A model generated the notes under the pieces. The model saw nothing but the letters and a program-made list of their open reading frames with translations, had not been told where the DNA came from and searched no databases. Of a stretch of 64,000 nucleotides of DNA, positions 35,558-45,600 are shown piece after piece. The first letter of the stretch is position 1; every line of letters starts with the position of its first letter. Position numbers and translations under genes: made by a program. Source of the DNA: Sediminibacillus terrae (GTDB lineage: Bacteria > Bacillota > Bacilli > Bacillales > Amphibacillaceae); contig NZ_VZDQ01000023.1 of the NCBI RefSeq assembly GCF_009602435.1, positions 248,001 through 312,000 of the forward strand, written 5' to 3'.

Positions 35558-36706
35558 ATGAAAATAACCGAATATGAACTGTTCCAAGTACCGCCACGCT
35601 GGCTGTTTTTGAAAATAAGCACGGATGAAGGAGTCGTCGGATGGGGAGAGCCTGTCATCGAAGGAAGAGCGCACTCTGTGAAAGCGGCCGTAGAGGAATT
35701 GATGGAATACTTGATCGGTAAAGATCCTCTGCAAATCGAGGATCATTGGAACGTCATGTATCGTGCAGGTTTTTACCGAGGCGGTCCCATACTGATGAGC
35801 GCCATCGCAGGTATCGACCAGGCGTTGTGGGATATGAAAGGGAAATATTATAACGCCCCGGTGCATCAGCTGATGGGCGGCCGTTGTCGGGATACCATCA
35901 AAGTATATTCCTGGATCGGCGGCGATCGGCCCTCCGATGTCGGCACAGCTGCCAAACAGGCAGTCGATACAGGATTCACTGCAGTAAAAATGAACGGAAC
36001 CGAAGAATTGCAGTATATCGATTCTTATGAAAAAATCGATCAGGCGGTCGAACGAGTTGCCGCCGTAAGGGATGCAGTCGGAAAAGGAGTCGGAATCGGC
36101 ATCGATTTTCACGGCAGGGTCCATAAACCGATGGCGAAAATCCTGGCAAAAGAATTGGAAGCTTACCGGCCGATGTTCATCGAAGAACCCGTACTGTCAG
36201 AAAATGAGGAAGCTTTCAAGGAGATTGCCCGCACTACCCATATTCCGATTGCCACAGGTGAGCGGATGTTTTCCCGTTGGGACTTTAAGAATCTTCTGGC
36301 CGACGGTTATGTCGATATCATTCAGCCGGATTTATCACACGCTGGAGGCATAACGGAATGCAAAAAGATTGCATCGATGGCGGAAGCATACGATGTCGCC
36401 CTGGCGCCGCATTGTCCGCTGGGACCGATAGCGCTGGCAGCGTGTCTGCAGGTAGACGCCAGTTCACATAATGCTTTCATTCAAGAACAAAGTCTTGGGA
36501 TTCATTACAATAAAGAAAATGACATCCTGGATTATATCAAGGATCGCAGTGTGTTTGCCTATAAGGATGGTTATGTCGCCATTCCGGACGGTCCCGGTCT
36601 TGGCATCGAAGTAGATGAAGACTATGTCCGTCAACGTGCTAAAGAAGGCCACAATTGGCGTAATCCTGTTTGGCGGCATCGGGACGGAAGCCTTGCCGAG
36701 TGGTAA
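35558..36706 (+). CDS. dgoD: D-galactonate dehydratase DgoD
   Basis: A 382-residue enolase-superfamily (mandelate racemase subgroup) enzyme converting D-galactonate to 2-keto-3-deoxy-galactonate. The amino domain contains [20 protein letters not shown] and [12 protein letters not shown]. In the barrel, [15 protein letters not shown] contains the first metal Asp and the following base His, FIEEPVL the second metal ligand, [11 protein letters not shown] the third, and [13 protein letters not shown] the second His. These match E. coli DgoD. ATG start with AGGAGG. It is the last gene before a dispersed-family terminator. Confidence 0.93.
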   Translation: MKITEYELFQVPPRWLFLKISTDEGVVGWGEPVIEGRAHSVKAAVEELMEYLIGKDPLQIEDHWNVMYRAGFYRGGPILMSAIAGIDQALWDMKGKYYNAPVHQLMGGRCRDTIKVYSWIGGDRPSDVGTAAKQAVDTGFTAVKMNGTEELQYIDSYEKIDQAVERVAAVRDAVGKGVGIGIDFHGRVHKPMAKILAKELEAYRPMFIEEPVLSENEEAFKEIARTTHIPIATGERMFSRWDFKNLLADGYVDIIQPDLSHAGGITECKKIASMAEAYDVALAPHCPLGPIALAACLQVDASSHNAFIQEQSLGIHYNKENDILDYIKDRSVFAYKDGYVAIPDGPGLGIEVDEDYVRQRAKEGHNWRNPVWRHRDGSLAEW

Positions 36707-36750
36707 GTCTGTATAATTTCCGGTAATCGGGCGAAAAGAATAGAAGACAA

Positions 36751-36800
36751 AGCCGAACGATGATTCAAAATCTCAAGGATTTGAACGCGTTCGGTTTTTC
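36751..36800 (+). terminator. Dispersed-family terminator, copy 2
   Basis: CCGAACG (36753-36759) pairs with CGTTCGG (36788-36794); an inner TTCAAA / TTTGAA stem lies between, then TTTTTCTTTTC. Terminates the aldonate operon. Confidence 0.85.
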
Positions 36801-37120
36801 TTTTCTTGCGGAAAACCTTGGCGAAAAAACCGTTCGATCCTGCTCCTATAAATAGTGCAAACATACCCTTTGGCCAGGTACTTCGCTTTTTCCTGACGCG
36901 GTTTCCGCTAGCTTGCCAAAGAAAAGGTTGACAAGTGGATTTCCATATCTCGCATTTTATTTCCGGCAGGCGCAGGAGCGGGAGAAACGCCCTTCAAATG
37001 CATTTCATCCATTGCTTGAAGTTGGAAATGAGCCCACATTTACGGATCCGTATAGACCACATGAGGAAAGAGATAAAAATATTCTCCAGAAAGTTGAAAA
37101 ATACGTTGTTTCTCTATATA
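36801..37120. other. Intergenic region with a degenerate repeat
   Basis: About 320 bases with no supported gene. At 36885-37010 a degraded copy of the GC-rich repeat can be traced (GGTACTTCGC, GACGCGGTTTCCGCTAGC, GACAAGTGGATTTCC, CCGGCAGGCGCAGGAGCG). Confidence 0.45.
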
Positions 37121-37121
37121 A

Positions 37122-37151
37122 TTAATCTAACTACCATACTAGTATTATAAT
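37122..37151 (+). promoter_or_regulatory. Promoter of the GntR-type gene with palindrome
   Basis: A perfect TATAAT (37146-37151) with a weak -35 (TTAATC). The palindrome ATACTAGTAT (37136-37145) sits directly upstream of the -10 and may be an autoregulatory operator. Confidence 0.45.
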
Positions 37152-37179
37152 CTTCGGTTTCTTACCGATGGAGGTGAGG

Positions 37180-37857
37180 ATGATTTCTACTATCAAACGT
37201 ATCAACGGATCAACGAGAGATTTTGTCTATGAAACAGTAAAGCAGCAAATTATCAATTGGGAATTAGAGCCGGGAACAAAGATTTCGGAAAAGGAAGTGG
37301 CTGAAAAGCTGGAAGTCAGCCGTACGCCTGTCAGAGAAGCATTTATGAATCTTGCGCAGGAGGAATTGCTCGGTGTCTACCCGCAAAGCGGCACACGTGT
37401 CTCGCAAATCGATTTAAGCCTGGTGGAAGAAGGTCGTTTTGTCAGAGAGAACATTGAAAGAGCCATCGTGAAAGAGGCCTGCAAGAATTTTGAGGAAGAT
37501 CAATTATTTCAGTTAGAAACGAATTTGACGATGCAGGACCTATGTCTGGAAAAAGGGACACACCACCGACTTTTCGAGCTGGACGATGCGTTTCATCGTT
37601 TGTTGTTTGAAGGGAGCGGCAAAAAACGGACGTGGGAAATGATAAGAAAAATGAACACCCATTTTGATCGTCTGCGGATGCTGAGACTGGCGTCCAATCC
37701 GGATTGGGATGTACTTGTTTCCCAACATAAAGATATTTTCGGATACATTTCCAAGAAAGAGGCAGATTTGGCCGAGGAAGCTATGAAAACACATCTGCAT
37801 CTAGTCGATTTTGAAAAAGAAGAGCTGAAAGAACGCTATCCAAGCTATTTTAAATAA
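37180..37857 (+). CDS. GntR-family regulator with FCD domain
   Basis: A 225-residue regulator. Winged HTH at about residues 10-75 (DFVYETVKQQIINWELEPGTKISEKEVAEKLEVSRTPVREAF) and an FCD ligand-binding domain after it, with the metal-site pattern ELDDAFHRLL, LRMLRLASN and HLHLVDFEK. FCD members bind organic or sugar acids such as hexuronates through a bound metal. Start is the ATG with GGAGGTG ahead. It precedes the uronate operon in the same direction and is its probable regulator, by position. Confidence 0.88.
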   Translation: MISTIKRINGSTRDFVYETVKQQIINWELEPGTKISEKEVAEKLEVSRTPVREAFMNLAQEELLGVYPQSGTRVSQIDLSLVEEGRFVRENIERAIVKEACKNFEEDQLFQLETNLTMQDLCLEKGTHHRLFELDDAFHRLLFEGSGKKRTWEMIRKMNTHFDRLRMLRLASNPDWDVLVSQHKDIFGYISKKEADLAEEAMKTHLHLVDFEKEELKERYPSYFK

Positions 37858-37879
37858 GGTTGGTTATCCCTGAAAAAGA

Positions 37880-37905
37880 AGAATAGAGGATAGCTATTCT
37901 TTTAT
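37880..37905 (+). terminator. Weak terminator after the GntR-type gene
   Basis: AGAATAG pairs with CTATTCT across seven bases, followed by TTTTAT. Confidence 0.5.
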
Positions 37906-37911
37906 ATAATT

Positions 37912-37925
37912 TGAAAGCGGTATCA
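37912..37925 (+). promoter_or_regulatory. cre box before the uronate operon (full consensus match)
   Basis: TGAAAGCGGTATCA fits TGWAANCGNTNWCA at all 14 positions. It lies directly after a TATAAT (37905-37910), about 125 bases before the first gene of the operon. Confidence 0.75.
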
Positions 37926-38048
37926 TCACTCTCGATTTAAGCGAACTATAAATCCGCACTCGCATCCACTGATGGAAGAGCTGTTTTGAACTGCCATATT
38001 AATATCATGGTTGTTGTTGAATAAAATGTAAAAGGAAGGGGTTTGACT

Positions 38049-39188
38049 ATGATTCATGTTGCGATCATCGGGACGGGTGCGATTGCGCCTTCTCATATCA
38101 AAGGGTACCTGCAGTTTCCGGAAAGGTGTAAAATCACAGCGGTTTGTGATCCGGATATTGAAAAAGCCCGAAACACAGTAAAGTCATTTGGCATATCTGC
38201 CGATGTTTATTCTGATTATCAGGAACTTGCCAAACTGCCGGAACTTGACTTGGTTTCCGTCTGTACGCCTCCCTACACACACGCTCCCATATCGATCGAT
38301 TTTTTACGTCAGGGAAAGCACGTTTTAGTGGAGAAACCGATGGCTTCCTCCTTGAAAGAATGCGACGAGATGATCAAGGCGGCAGAAGCCAGCGGCAAGA
38401 TCCTGTCTGTCGTTGCTCAAAACCGTTTCCGCACGGACTTGATGAAGTTGAAAGCGATCCTGGATAAGAACTTGATTGGACCGGTGCTACATACCCAGGT
38501 CGATTCCTTTTGGTGGAGGGGACACAGCTACTATGACTTATGGTGGAGAGGGACATGGGAAAAAGAAGGCGGTGGATGCACATTGAATCATGCAGTCCAC
38601 CATATCGATATCTTCCAGTGGATGAATGGAGTTCCTTCCGAGATCACAGCTGTCACCAGCAATACGGCTCATGACAATGCAGAAGTGGAAGATTTATCAA
38701 TAGCTATCGGTCGTTACCAAAACGGCAACCTGGCTCAGATCACCAGTTCGGTTGTCCATCATGGGGAGGAACAGCAATTGATTTTCCAAGGAAAAAACGC
38801 TCGTGTTTCCTATCCCTGGAAGGTGGTCGCCTCCCGGTCAAAAGAAAATGGTTTTCCCCTTCAAGATGCGGAGCTTGAAGAAAAAATTGAATCGGTATAC
38901 AACCAACTCCCCGATTTAGAATTCGAGGGGCATACTGGACAAATTCAAGACGTGCTCTCCTGTATCGAAGAGGGAAGACAAGTATTGGTCGATGGCAAAC
39001 AGGGACGGCAGACGCTTGAATTGATTATGGCAATCTATCATTCTGCAACTTTACAAAAAACAGTCAGCCTCCCTTTGGCAAAAGATGATCCCTTTTATAC
39101 AAGAGACGGTGTCATGCAGCATGTTCCTCGTTTTTACGAGAAAACGACATCTGTACAAGGGTTTGATGATAATACCATTACAACATGA
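38049..39188 (+). CDS. Gfo/Idh/MocA-family oxidoreductase A
   Basis: A 379-residue NAD(P)-dependent sugar oxidoreductase, cytoplasmic. Rossmann loop VAIIGTGAIAPSHIKGY, ACDP-like VCDPDIEKAR, and the family catalytic motif HVLVEKPMASS with the conserved Lys, followed by a carboxy domain with GGGCTLNHAVHHIDIFQWM, where the His residues form the active site. Substrate unknown: relatives act on inositols, glucose, uronates and glycosides. ATG start with GGAAGGGG ahead. It is first in the cre-controlled operon ending with uxuB. It is not similar enough to oxidoreductases B and C to be a simple duplicate. Confidence 0.85.
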   Translation: MIHVAIIGTGAIAPSHIKGYLQFPERCKITAVCDPDIEKARNTVKSFGISADVYSDYQELAKLPELDLVSVCTPPYTHAPISIDFLRQGKHVLVEKPMASSLKECDEMIKAAEASGKILSVVAQNRFRTDLMKLKAILDKNLIGPVLHTQVDSFWWRGHSYYDLWWRGTWEKEGGGCTLNHAVHHIDIFQWMNGVPSEITAVTSNTAHDNAEVEDLSIAIGRYQNGNLAQITSSVVHHGEEQQLIFQGKNARVSYPWKVVASRSKENGFPLQDAELEEKIESVYNQLPDLEFEGHTGQIQDVLSCIEEGRQVLVDGKQGRQTLELIMAIYHSATLQKTVSLPLAKDDPFYTRDGVMQHVPRFYEKTTSVQGFDDNTITT

Positions 39189-39223
39189 CAACCAGAAACG
39201 GAAAAAAAGGAGGAGAGGGGTAA

Positions 39224-40312
39224 ATGAATAAGCAGGACGGGATGAATTATGCTCCTACAGGGGCGGCCGAACAAGTAGTGGGTAAAGGAGAATTCAAGTT
39301 CGCTGCAGTCGGACTGGATCATGGTCATATCTACGGTATGTGCAACGGTTTAATCGAATCAGGTGCAGAGTTGGTTGCTGTCTATGATCCGGATTACGAT
39401 AAAGTGACTGCATTTCAACAAAAGTTTCCAGGGGCAGAGGCTGCTCCATCTAAACAAGCCGTGCTGGATAATCCGGAAATTCACCTGGTGGCAAGTGCCA
39501 ATATTCCGGCAGACCGTGGTGCTTGGGGTCTGGAAGTGTTGGGTCACGGCAAGCATTTTTTCATCGATAAGCCTGCTTTCACTTCCTTGGAACAGGTAAA
39601 AGCAGCCCGTCGAAAAACGATTGATACCGGGTTGAAGTGGGGCATTTATTATAGCGAACGTCTTCATGTGGAGAGCGCGGTATATGCCGGACGGCTGATC
39701 GAAGAAGGAGCAATCGGCAGAGTGGTGCAGGTGATCGGTACCGGTCCGCACCGCGCCAATCCAGCCAACAGACCGGAGTGGTTCTTCGATCCTGAACGGT
39801 ATGGCGGTATTTTGTGTGACATCGGCAGTCACCAAATTGAACAGTTCCTCCATTTTGCAGGTGCGGAAGATGCGGAAGTGCTTCATAGTAAAGTGGCCAA
39901 CTATTCTTTCCCGAATCATCCCGAATTCCAGGACTTTGGCGATGCAACGTTGGTTGCCGACAATGGAGCAACCTTTTATTTCCGGGTTGACTGGCTGACG
40001 CCGGATGGACTTGGCACCTGGGGAGACGGCCGGGTATTTATTCTCGGGACAGAGGGGTACATCGAAATTCGGAAATACATCGACGTCGCTAGGGACGCTG
40101 CCTCGGATCATTTGTATTTAGTCAATCAGGAAGAAGAGAAACATTTCGAATTGAACGGAAAAGTGGGTTTTCCATTTTTCGGGTCGTTCATCCTCGATTG
40201 TCTGAACGGGACGGAAAATTCCATGACCCAGGAGCATGCATTCCGGGCTGCCGAGCTGTGTATCGAAGCACAACAACAGGCAGTGCACATCCATCGAGGT
40301 GGAGCAAAATAA
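39224..40312 (+). CDS. Gfo/Idh/MocA-family oxidoreductase B
   Basis: A 362-residue member of the same superfamily but of another branch. FAAVGLDHGHIYGMCNGLIE replaces the usual GxGxxG loop, and the catalytic motif reads HFFIDKPAFTSLEQV with Asp-Lys-Pro instead of Glu-Lys-Pro. The carboxy domain contains GGILCDIGSHQIEQFLHFAG with a His at the usual active-site place, and EGYIEIRKYIDV. These changes suggest an altered cofactor or substrate. AGGAGG precedes the ATG; uxaC follows after 37 bases. Confidence 0.85.
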   Translation: MNKQDGMNYAPTGAAEQVVGKGEFKFAAVGLDHGHIYGMCNGLIESGAELVAVYDPDYDKVTAFQQKFPGAEAAPSKQAVLDNPEIHLVASANIPADRGAWGLEVLGHGKHFFIDKPAFTSLEQVKAARRKTIDTGLKWGIYYSERLHVESAVYAGRLIEEGAIGRVVQVIGTGPHRANPANRPEWFFDPERYGGILCDIGSHQIEQFLHFAGAEDAEVLHSKVANYSFPNHPEFQDFGDATLVADNGATFYFRVDWLTPDGLGTWGDGRVFILGTEGYIEIRKYIDVARDAASDHLYLVNQEEEKHFELNGKVGFPFFGSFILDCLNGTENSMTQEHAFRAAELCIEAQQQAVHIHRGGAK

Positions 40313-40349
40313 ACCGGTACATAACCAACGAAATGAAAAGAGGGATAAA

Positions 40350-41750
40350 GTGAAAGCATTTATGGATGAGGACTTCTTGTTGGAAACCGAAACAGCAAAA
40401 CAGCTTTATCACGACTATGCAAAAGCGATGCCGATTTTTGATTACCATTGTCATTTGACAGCAGAGGAAATCGCCGTGGATAAACGTTTTTCTTCGCTGA
40501 CGGAATTATGGCTGGAAGGGGATCATTATAAGTGGCGGGTACTAAGGGCTAATGGTGTGCCGGAAAAATATGTAACCGGATCAGCAGGGGAACGGGAAAA
40601 ATTCGATAAATGGGCAGAAACAATTCCGCATTTAATCGGTAATCCACTGTATCATTGGACACATCTGGAATTGAGGCGGTGCTTCGGAGTAACCGACACG
40701 CTTTCCCCGGCAACTGCTGACAAGATATGGGAAGCATGCAATCAGAAAATACAGTCTCCATCGTTTAGCGCAAGGGAAATTGTCCGTTCTTTTAATGTGA
40801 AGGGACTGTGTACGACCGATGATCCGGTGGATTCACTGGAATATCACAAACAAATTGAACAGGACCCTTCCATAGACTTTAAGGTTTTGCCGACATTCCG
40901 GCCGGATGCTGCGCTGCATATTGAAGGGGCAGGATTCAGGGAATGGCTGGAGCGGTTGGAGAAAGCATCGGGCGGTGACATCACCAGTTACCAGGACTTT
41001 TTGCATGCCCTGGAAAAAAGAATCGATTACTTTCACGAATCCGGCTGCCGGCTGTCAGACCATGGGTTGGATTCTCCTTTCTTTTTGACTGCAACCAAGG
41101 AAAGGTGTAGTTATATTTTTAAAAGAGCCGTCAATAACGAGCGGATCAGCACACAAGAAGCCGCTCAATTCCGAACAGCGGTGCTGGTACACTTGGGGAA
41201 ATACTACGCTGAAAAAGGATGGGCGATGCAGCTTCATATAGGCGGACTGCGCAACAATAACAAAAGGATGGAAGCTGAAATCGGACAGAATACGGGATTT
41301 GATTCGATTGCTGATTTTACGTATGCCTCCGATTTATCTAACTTTCTGAATGAACTCGATAAAACAGGGAGTCTGCCGAAAACCATACTATATAATTTGA
41401 ATCCGCGTGACAATTATATGATTGCATCGATGGCCGGAAACTTTCAGGGGGATATACCAGGGAAAATTCAATTCGGGACTGCCTGGTGGTTCAATGATCA
41501 TATCGAGGGAATGGAAAATCAAATGAAGACGCTAGCCAATGTCGGGGTTTTCTCCCGATTTATCGGAATGTTGACGGATTCCCGGAGTCTGCTTTCCTAT
41601 ACGAGACATGAATATTTCAGGCGGATATTGGCAAATTTGATCGGGGAATGGGTGGAAAACGGTGAAATGCCGGCTGATATCGACTGGCTGGGCAAGGTGG
41701 TACAGGATATTTCATACCACAATGTTTGTCATTATTTAGACATAGATTGA
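40350..41750 (+). CDS. uxaC: Glucuronate (uronate) isomerase UxaC
   Basis: A 466-residue amidohydrolase-fold isomerase converting D-glucuronate to D-fructuronate (or galacturonate to tagaturonate). Metal His pair at the start in [14 protein letters not shown], then [42 protein letters not shown] and [16 protein letters not shown], all diagnostic. The likely start is a GTG after AGAGGGA; ATG four codons later is an alternative. The following uxuA and uxuB show the route is for glucuronate. Confidence 0.95.
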   Translation: MKAFMDEDFLLETETAKQLYHDYAKAMPIFDYHCHLTAEEIAVDKRFSSLTELWLEGDHYKWRVLRANGVPEKYVTGSAGEREKFDKWAETIPHLIGNPLYHWTHLELRRCFGVTDTLSPATADKIWEACNQKIQSPSFSAREIVRSFNVKGLCTTDDPVDSLEYHKQIEQDPSIDFKVLPTFRPDAALHIEGAGFREWLERLEKASGGDITSYQDFLHALEKRIDYFHESGCRLSDHGLDSPFFLTATKERCSYIFKRAVNNERISTQEAAQFRTAVLVHLGKYYAEKGWAMQLHIGGLRNNNKRMEAEIGQNTGFDSIADFTYASDLSNFLNELDKTGSLPKTILYNLNPRDNYMIASMAGNFQGDIPGKIQFGTAWWFNDHIEGMENQMKTLANVGVFSRFIGMLTDSRSLLSYTRHEYFRRILANLIGEWVENGEMPADIDWLGKVVQDISYHNVCHYLDID

Positions 41751-41770
41751 TAGATAAGGGCGTGTTAGAC

Positions 41771-42862
41771 ATGAAAATGGTATTCCGCTGGTTTGGCGAA
41801 GGAAACGACAGTGTGTCGTTGAAACATATCAAACAGATACCGGGAGTTGAGGGGATTGTATGGGCATTGCATGATCTGCCGGTAGGTGAGGTGTGGCCTA
41901 CGGATCGCATTCAAGAAGTGAAAAAACAGGCAGAGGATCATGGGTTTCATATAGATGTAGTAGAAAGTGTCAATGTCCATGAAGATATAAAATTGGGATT
42001 GCCATCAAGAGATAAGTATATTGATCACTATATTCAAACAATCAAAAATTTGGCTGCAGCCGGAGTAAAGGTGATTTGCTATAACTTCATGCCGGTTTTT
42101 GATTGGACACGGACCGAATTGTTCCGGCAGCATGAAGACGGTTCGACGGCACTGTATTTTGAAAACGAGAAAATCCGGAACTTGGATCCATTGGAGCTAG
42201 TCGAGACAATTTCCGATAATGCCGCCTATACGATGCCGGGGTGGGAACCGGAAAGGCTTCAGTATTTAACGAAGCTTTTTGACCAGTATCGTGGGATGAC
42301 GGAAACAGACTTGTGGAACAATCTGCGCTATTTTCTCGAAAAAGTAATACCAGCGGCAGAGCAACACGATATCAAGCTGGCGATCCATCCGGATGATCCA
42401 CCATGGTCAGTATTCGGACTGCCGAGAATCATCACCAGTAAGGAAAATATCCGACGGCTGCTGGATCTGGTGGACAGTCCAGCCAACGGGATCACGTTGT
42501 GCAGCGGTTCTCTCGGTGCCAATCCGGATAACAATGTTGCGGACATGGTCCGGGAATTCGCCGGTCGTATCCATTTTGCCCACATCCGCAACGTCAAGAC
42601 AATGGACAATGGCAGCTTTATCGAAACCTCCCACCGTACTTCCGATGGTTCTGTCGATATTTACGATATCGTGAAAGCATACAAGGAGACAGGATATTCG
42701 GGTTATGTCCGTCCCGATCACGGACGACATATTTGGGATGAAGCTTGCAGGCCAGGCTATGGCCTTTATGATCGTGCACTCGGGATTATGTATTTATGGG
42801 GCATTTGGGATTCGTTGCTACGGACTAGAGAGGAGGACAATCTATATGCTGCCGGTAAATGA
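41771..42862 (+). CDS. uxuA: Mannonate dehydratase UxuA
   Basis: A 363-residue xylose-isomerase-like-fold enzyme dehydrating D-mannonate to 2-keto-3-deoxygluconate. The sequence opens [20 protein letters not shown] and contains [47 protein letters not shown] and FAHIRNVK with the metal and catalytic residues, plus [15 protein letters not shown]. The start is an ATG with a weak AAGGGCG. Its end overlaps uxuB by 17 bases, which indicates coupled translation. Confidence 0.95.
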   Translation: MKMVFRWFGEGNDSVSLKHIKQIPGVEGIVWALHDLPVGEVWPTDRIQEVKKQAEDHGFHIDVVESVNVHEDIKLGLPSRDKYIDHYIQTIKNLAAAGVKVICYNFMPVFDWTRTELFRQHEDGSTALYFENEKIRNLDPLELVETISDNAAYTMPGWEPERLQYLTKLFDQYRGMTETDLWNNLRYFLEKVIPAAEQHDIKLAIHPDDPPWSVFGLPRIITSKENIRRLLDLVDSPANGITLCSGSLGANPDNNVADMVREFAGRIHFAHIRNVKTMDNGSFIETSHRTSDGSVDIYDIVKAYKETGYSGYVRPDHGRHIWDEACRPGYGLYDRALGIMYLWGIWDSLLRTREEDNLYAAGK

Positions 42863-43694
42863 TAATTTAAAAGGAAAGGTAGCTGTGATCACCGGAGGAA
42901 GCGGCGTATTATGCAGTGCCATGGCACGGGAACTTGGCAGGCAGGGAGTGAAAGTCGCCATCCTCAACAGGCAAATAGAAAATGGAAAAAAAGTAGAACA
43001 GGAGATTAAGGAAACAGGAGGGCAGGCAATGGCTGTCTCCTGTGATGTCTTGGACAGACAAAGCGTGGAACGTGCCGAGGAATTCATCCGTGAAAAATTC
43101 GGCGTTTGTGATATTCTGATAAACGGAGCGGGCGGAAATCATCCGGAGGGAACAACCACGAAGGAAAACTTTCGAGTGGAGGATTTAGAAAGCAATGATT
43201 TGCTGACCTTTTTTGATTTAACCATCGAAGGCTTTCAGTACGTTTTCAATTTGAACTTGATCGGAACGGTGATTCCCACTCAGATTTTTTCAAAACAAAT
43301 GGCCGAAAGAAAAGGCGCAGTCATCATCAATATGTCTTCCATGAGTGCGCCTTCTCCGATGACGAAGGTGCCGGCATACAGTGCAGCCAAAGCCGGCATC
43401 GACAACTTTACCCAGTGGCTTTCTGTCCACATGGCCGATGTCGGCATCCGAGTGAACGCCATCGCCCCGGGCTTTTTCTTGACAGAGCAAAACAAAAACT
43501 TATTGACGAACAGTGATGGATCACTGACGGAACGATCAAATAAAATATTGTCGCAAACCCCCATGAAGCGTTTTGGAGAACCAGAAGACCTGCTCGGCAC
43601 TTTGTTATGGTTGGTGGATGAAAATCTATCCGGGTTTGTAACAGGCACCACTATCCCGGTTGATGGAGGATTTATGGCTTATTCGGGTGTATAA
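42846..43694 (+). CDS. uxuB: D-mannonate oxidoreductase, SDR type (fructuronate reductase)
   Basis: A 282-residue short-chain dehydrogenase that reduces D-fructuronate to D-mannonate. NAD(P) loop [26 protein letters not shown], the catalytic Ser in [11 protein letters not shown] and the Tyr-x3-Lys in [11 protein letters not shown] are present. It is the SDR type of Bacillus (YjmF-like), not the polyol-dehydrogenase type of E. coli UxuB. AGGAGG precedes the ATG within the uxuA end. It closes the operon. Confidence 0.9.
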   Translation: MLPVNDNLKGKVAVITGGSGVLCSAMARELGRQGVKVAILNRQIENGKKVEQEIKETGGQAMAVSCDVLDRQSVERAEEFIREKFGVCDILINGAGGNHPEGTTTKENFRVEDLESNDLLTFFDLTIEGFQYVFNLNLIGTVIPTQIFSKQMAERKGAVIINMSSMSAPSPMTKVPAYSAAKAGIDNFTQWLSVHMADVGIRVNAIAPGFFLTEQNKNLLTNSDGSLTERSNKILSQTPMKRFGEPEDLLGTLLWLVDENLSGFVTGTTIPVDGGFMAYSGV

Positions 43695-43703
43695 GACGGT
43701 AAA

Positions 43704-43741
43704 AGCTCTGCCGGAGAATTGACTCCGGCAGTTTCTTCGTT
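43704..43741 (+). terminator. Terminator of the uronate operon
   Basis: CTGCCGGAG pairs with CTCCGGCAG across a six-base loop and is followed by TTTCTTCGTTTT. Confidence 0.85.
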
Positions 43742-43824
43742 TTATCGGACAATCGGCCTGTAATTTCATTTTAAACCCCTGCTGTTTATTTGACAGGGTA
43801 ACAAATGCGGAACGGATAAAATAG

Positions 43825-43909
43825 TTGCCACTATCGCGACAGGATTGATAAGATGTCTTTAGTTAGTTCATACGTTAAACAAAGGTGAATATTTTTGAAA
43901 ACGCTAACA
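43825..43909 (+). promoter_or_regulatory. xynB promoter with XylR operator and cre box
   Basis: TTGCCA (43825), 18 bases and TAAGAT (43849) make the promoter. GTTCATACGTTAAACAAAG (43866-43884) agrees at about 15 of 19 positions with the XylR operator form seen at the three xyl promoters below. TGAAAACGCTAACA (43896-43909) fits the CcpA consensus at all 14 positions. Both lie downstream of the start point, as roadblocks. Confidence 0.7.
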
Positions 43910-43933
43910 AAAAGAAGAAAGCGGGGGAAAGGC

Positions 43934-45514
43934 ATGCAGATAACCAATCCGATTCTTCCTGGTTTTCATCCAGATCCGTCGATTCTGCGCGTAGGCAATG
44001 ATTATTACATAGCAGTTTCGACATTTGAATGGTTTCCTGGGGTGCAAATTTATCATTCGAGGGATTTACTTCATTGGGAGCTGTTGACTCATCCACTTAC
44101 TAGAAGCTCCCAGATTCAATTGACAGGCAATGCTAATTCGGGTGGAGTATGGGCGCCTTGCTTAAGTTACTCGGATGGCGTCTTTTATTTACTGTTTACC
44201 GATGTGAAAAGCCGCAAAGGCGCCTTCAAAGACACACATAATTATTTGGTCACAGCAGAAAAAATTACTGGTCCGTGGTCGGATCCAATATTTTTGAACA
44301 GCAGTGGCTTCGATCCTTCGATGTTTCATGATGAGGACGGGAAAAAGTGGATGCTCAACATGATTTGGGATCATCGCAAAGGGAAGAATTCTTTTGCCGG
44401 CATTGCCCTGCAGCAATTTTCCACAAAGGAAAACAAGCTGGTCGGCCCCGTTCGGAATATTTTCTCCGGAACGGAACTGGGAGCAACGGAAGCACCTCAC
44501 CTATACAAAAAGGATGGTTACTATCACTTAATGATGGCTGAGGGAGGAACCAGCTATGACCATGCTGTCACCATGGCAAGGGCGGCATCTATCACCGGGC
44601 CGTATCTTCCGGACCCGGACAATCCAATTCTCACTTCGGATAAAAGCAAGAGCGATGAACTTCAAAAAGCGGGTCACGGGAGTTTAGTGGAAACACAAAA
44701 CGGTGAGTGGTACCTAGCCCATCTTTGCGCACGCCCGGTTGGAGATCACAAGTGCATTCTCGGAAGGGAAACAGGTTTGCAAAAATGCTACTGGACAAAG
44801 GATGGCTGGCTTCGCGTGGAGAGTGGGCCCAACCCGCAATGGCAAGTGCAAGGACCTGCCTTGAAAAAGGCGCCGGTCGAAGTAGAAAGCAAACATGATG
44901 ACTTTCGGGAAAAGGAGTTGAAGCGTTATTGGAACGCTTTAAGACAGCCTTTTTCCGAGAATTGGATTTCGTTAACTGAAAGAGAGGGATATCTGCGGTT
45001 GAAAGGGGGCGAATCATTAAACTCCTTGCATCGTCAGAGCTTGATAGCCCGCAGGCTGGAAAGTTTTCATGCCATCGTAGAAACCGCTGTCGATTTCCGG
45101 CCGGAAACTTTTCAACAAATGGCAGGTTTGATTGTGTACTATGACACGGATGACTATGTTTATCTAAGAATCAGCCGTGATGAACAACTGGGCAAATGTC
45201 TCGGAATCCTTCATAACAAATACGGTATATATGATGAACCGCTGCCAAAAGATATTCCGCTCCCAGACCAAGCACTTTATTACCTGCGAGTCGAGATAGA
45301 CAGGAAAGACCTGCAATTCGCTTACTCTCTAGACCAGAATACATGGAATAAAATCGGTGATGTAGTGGATATCAGTCATCTTTCTGATGATGCTACTGAG
45401 CTGAATTCACTTCGCTTTACGGGGACGTTTGTAGGCATGTGCTGTCAGGATTTAAGTGGAGGGAATCGTTCTGCCGATTTTCATCACTTTTATTATACTG
45501 AACAGGACATCTAA
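43934..45514 (+). CDS. xynB: Beta-xylosidase, glycoside hydrolase family 43
   Basis: A 526-residue GH43 beta-xylosidase that releases xylose from xylo-oligosaccharides. Five-bladed propeller domain at residues 1-315 with catalytic Asp14 (GFHPDPSI), pKa-modulating Asp127 (SGFDPSM) and acid Glu186 (GATEAPHL), the same positions as known Bacillaceae XynB3 enzymes; a beta-sandwich domain (DUF1349-like) occupies the rest. No signal peptide, so it acts on imported oligosaccharides. The start is the ATG after GGGGGAAAGG; a TTG upstream lies inside the cre box. XylR- and CcpA-type sites precede it. Confidence 0.94.
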   Translation: MQITNPILPGFHPDPSILRVGNDYYIAVSTFEWFPGVQIYHSRDLLHWELLTHPLTRSSQIQLTGNANSGGVWAPCLSYSDGVFYLLFTDVKSRKGAFKDTHNYLVTAEKITGPWSDPIFLNSSGFDPSMFHDEDGKKWMLNMIWDHRKGKNSFAGIALQQFSTKENKLVGPVRNIFSGTELGATEAPHLYKKDGYYHLMMAEGGTSYDHAVTMARAASITGPYLPDPDNPILTSDKSKSDELQKAGHGSLVETQNGEWYLAHLCARPVGDHKCILGRETGLQKCYWTKDGWLRVESGPNPQWQVQGPALKKAPVEVESKHDDFREKELKRYWNALRQPFSENWISLTEREGYLRLKGGESLNSLHRQSLIARRLESFHAIVETAVDFRPETFQQMAGLIVYYDTDDYVYLRISRDEQLGKCLGILHNKYGIYDEPLPKDIPLPDQALYYLRVEIDRKDLQFAYSLDQNTWNKIGDVVDISHLSDDATELNSLRFTGTFVGMCCQDLSGGNRSADFHHFYYTEQDI

Positions 45515-45600
45515 GCATGTACTCAAACACACCACGGACACCGGCATCTAATTTGTGATTGTTCCTTATGTATGTCCTATAGGAAGGAAGGAAATGAGAA

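Noticed and set aside
39359-40111. 250-codon minus-strand frame across oxidoreductase B
   Set aside because: Antisense shadow of a clearly conserved gene; translation has no domain character.
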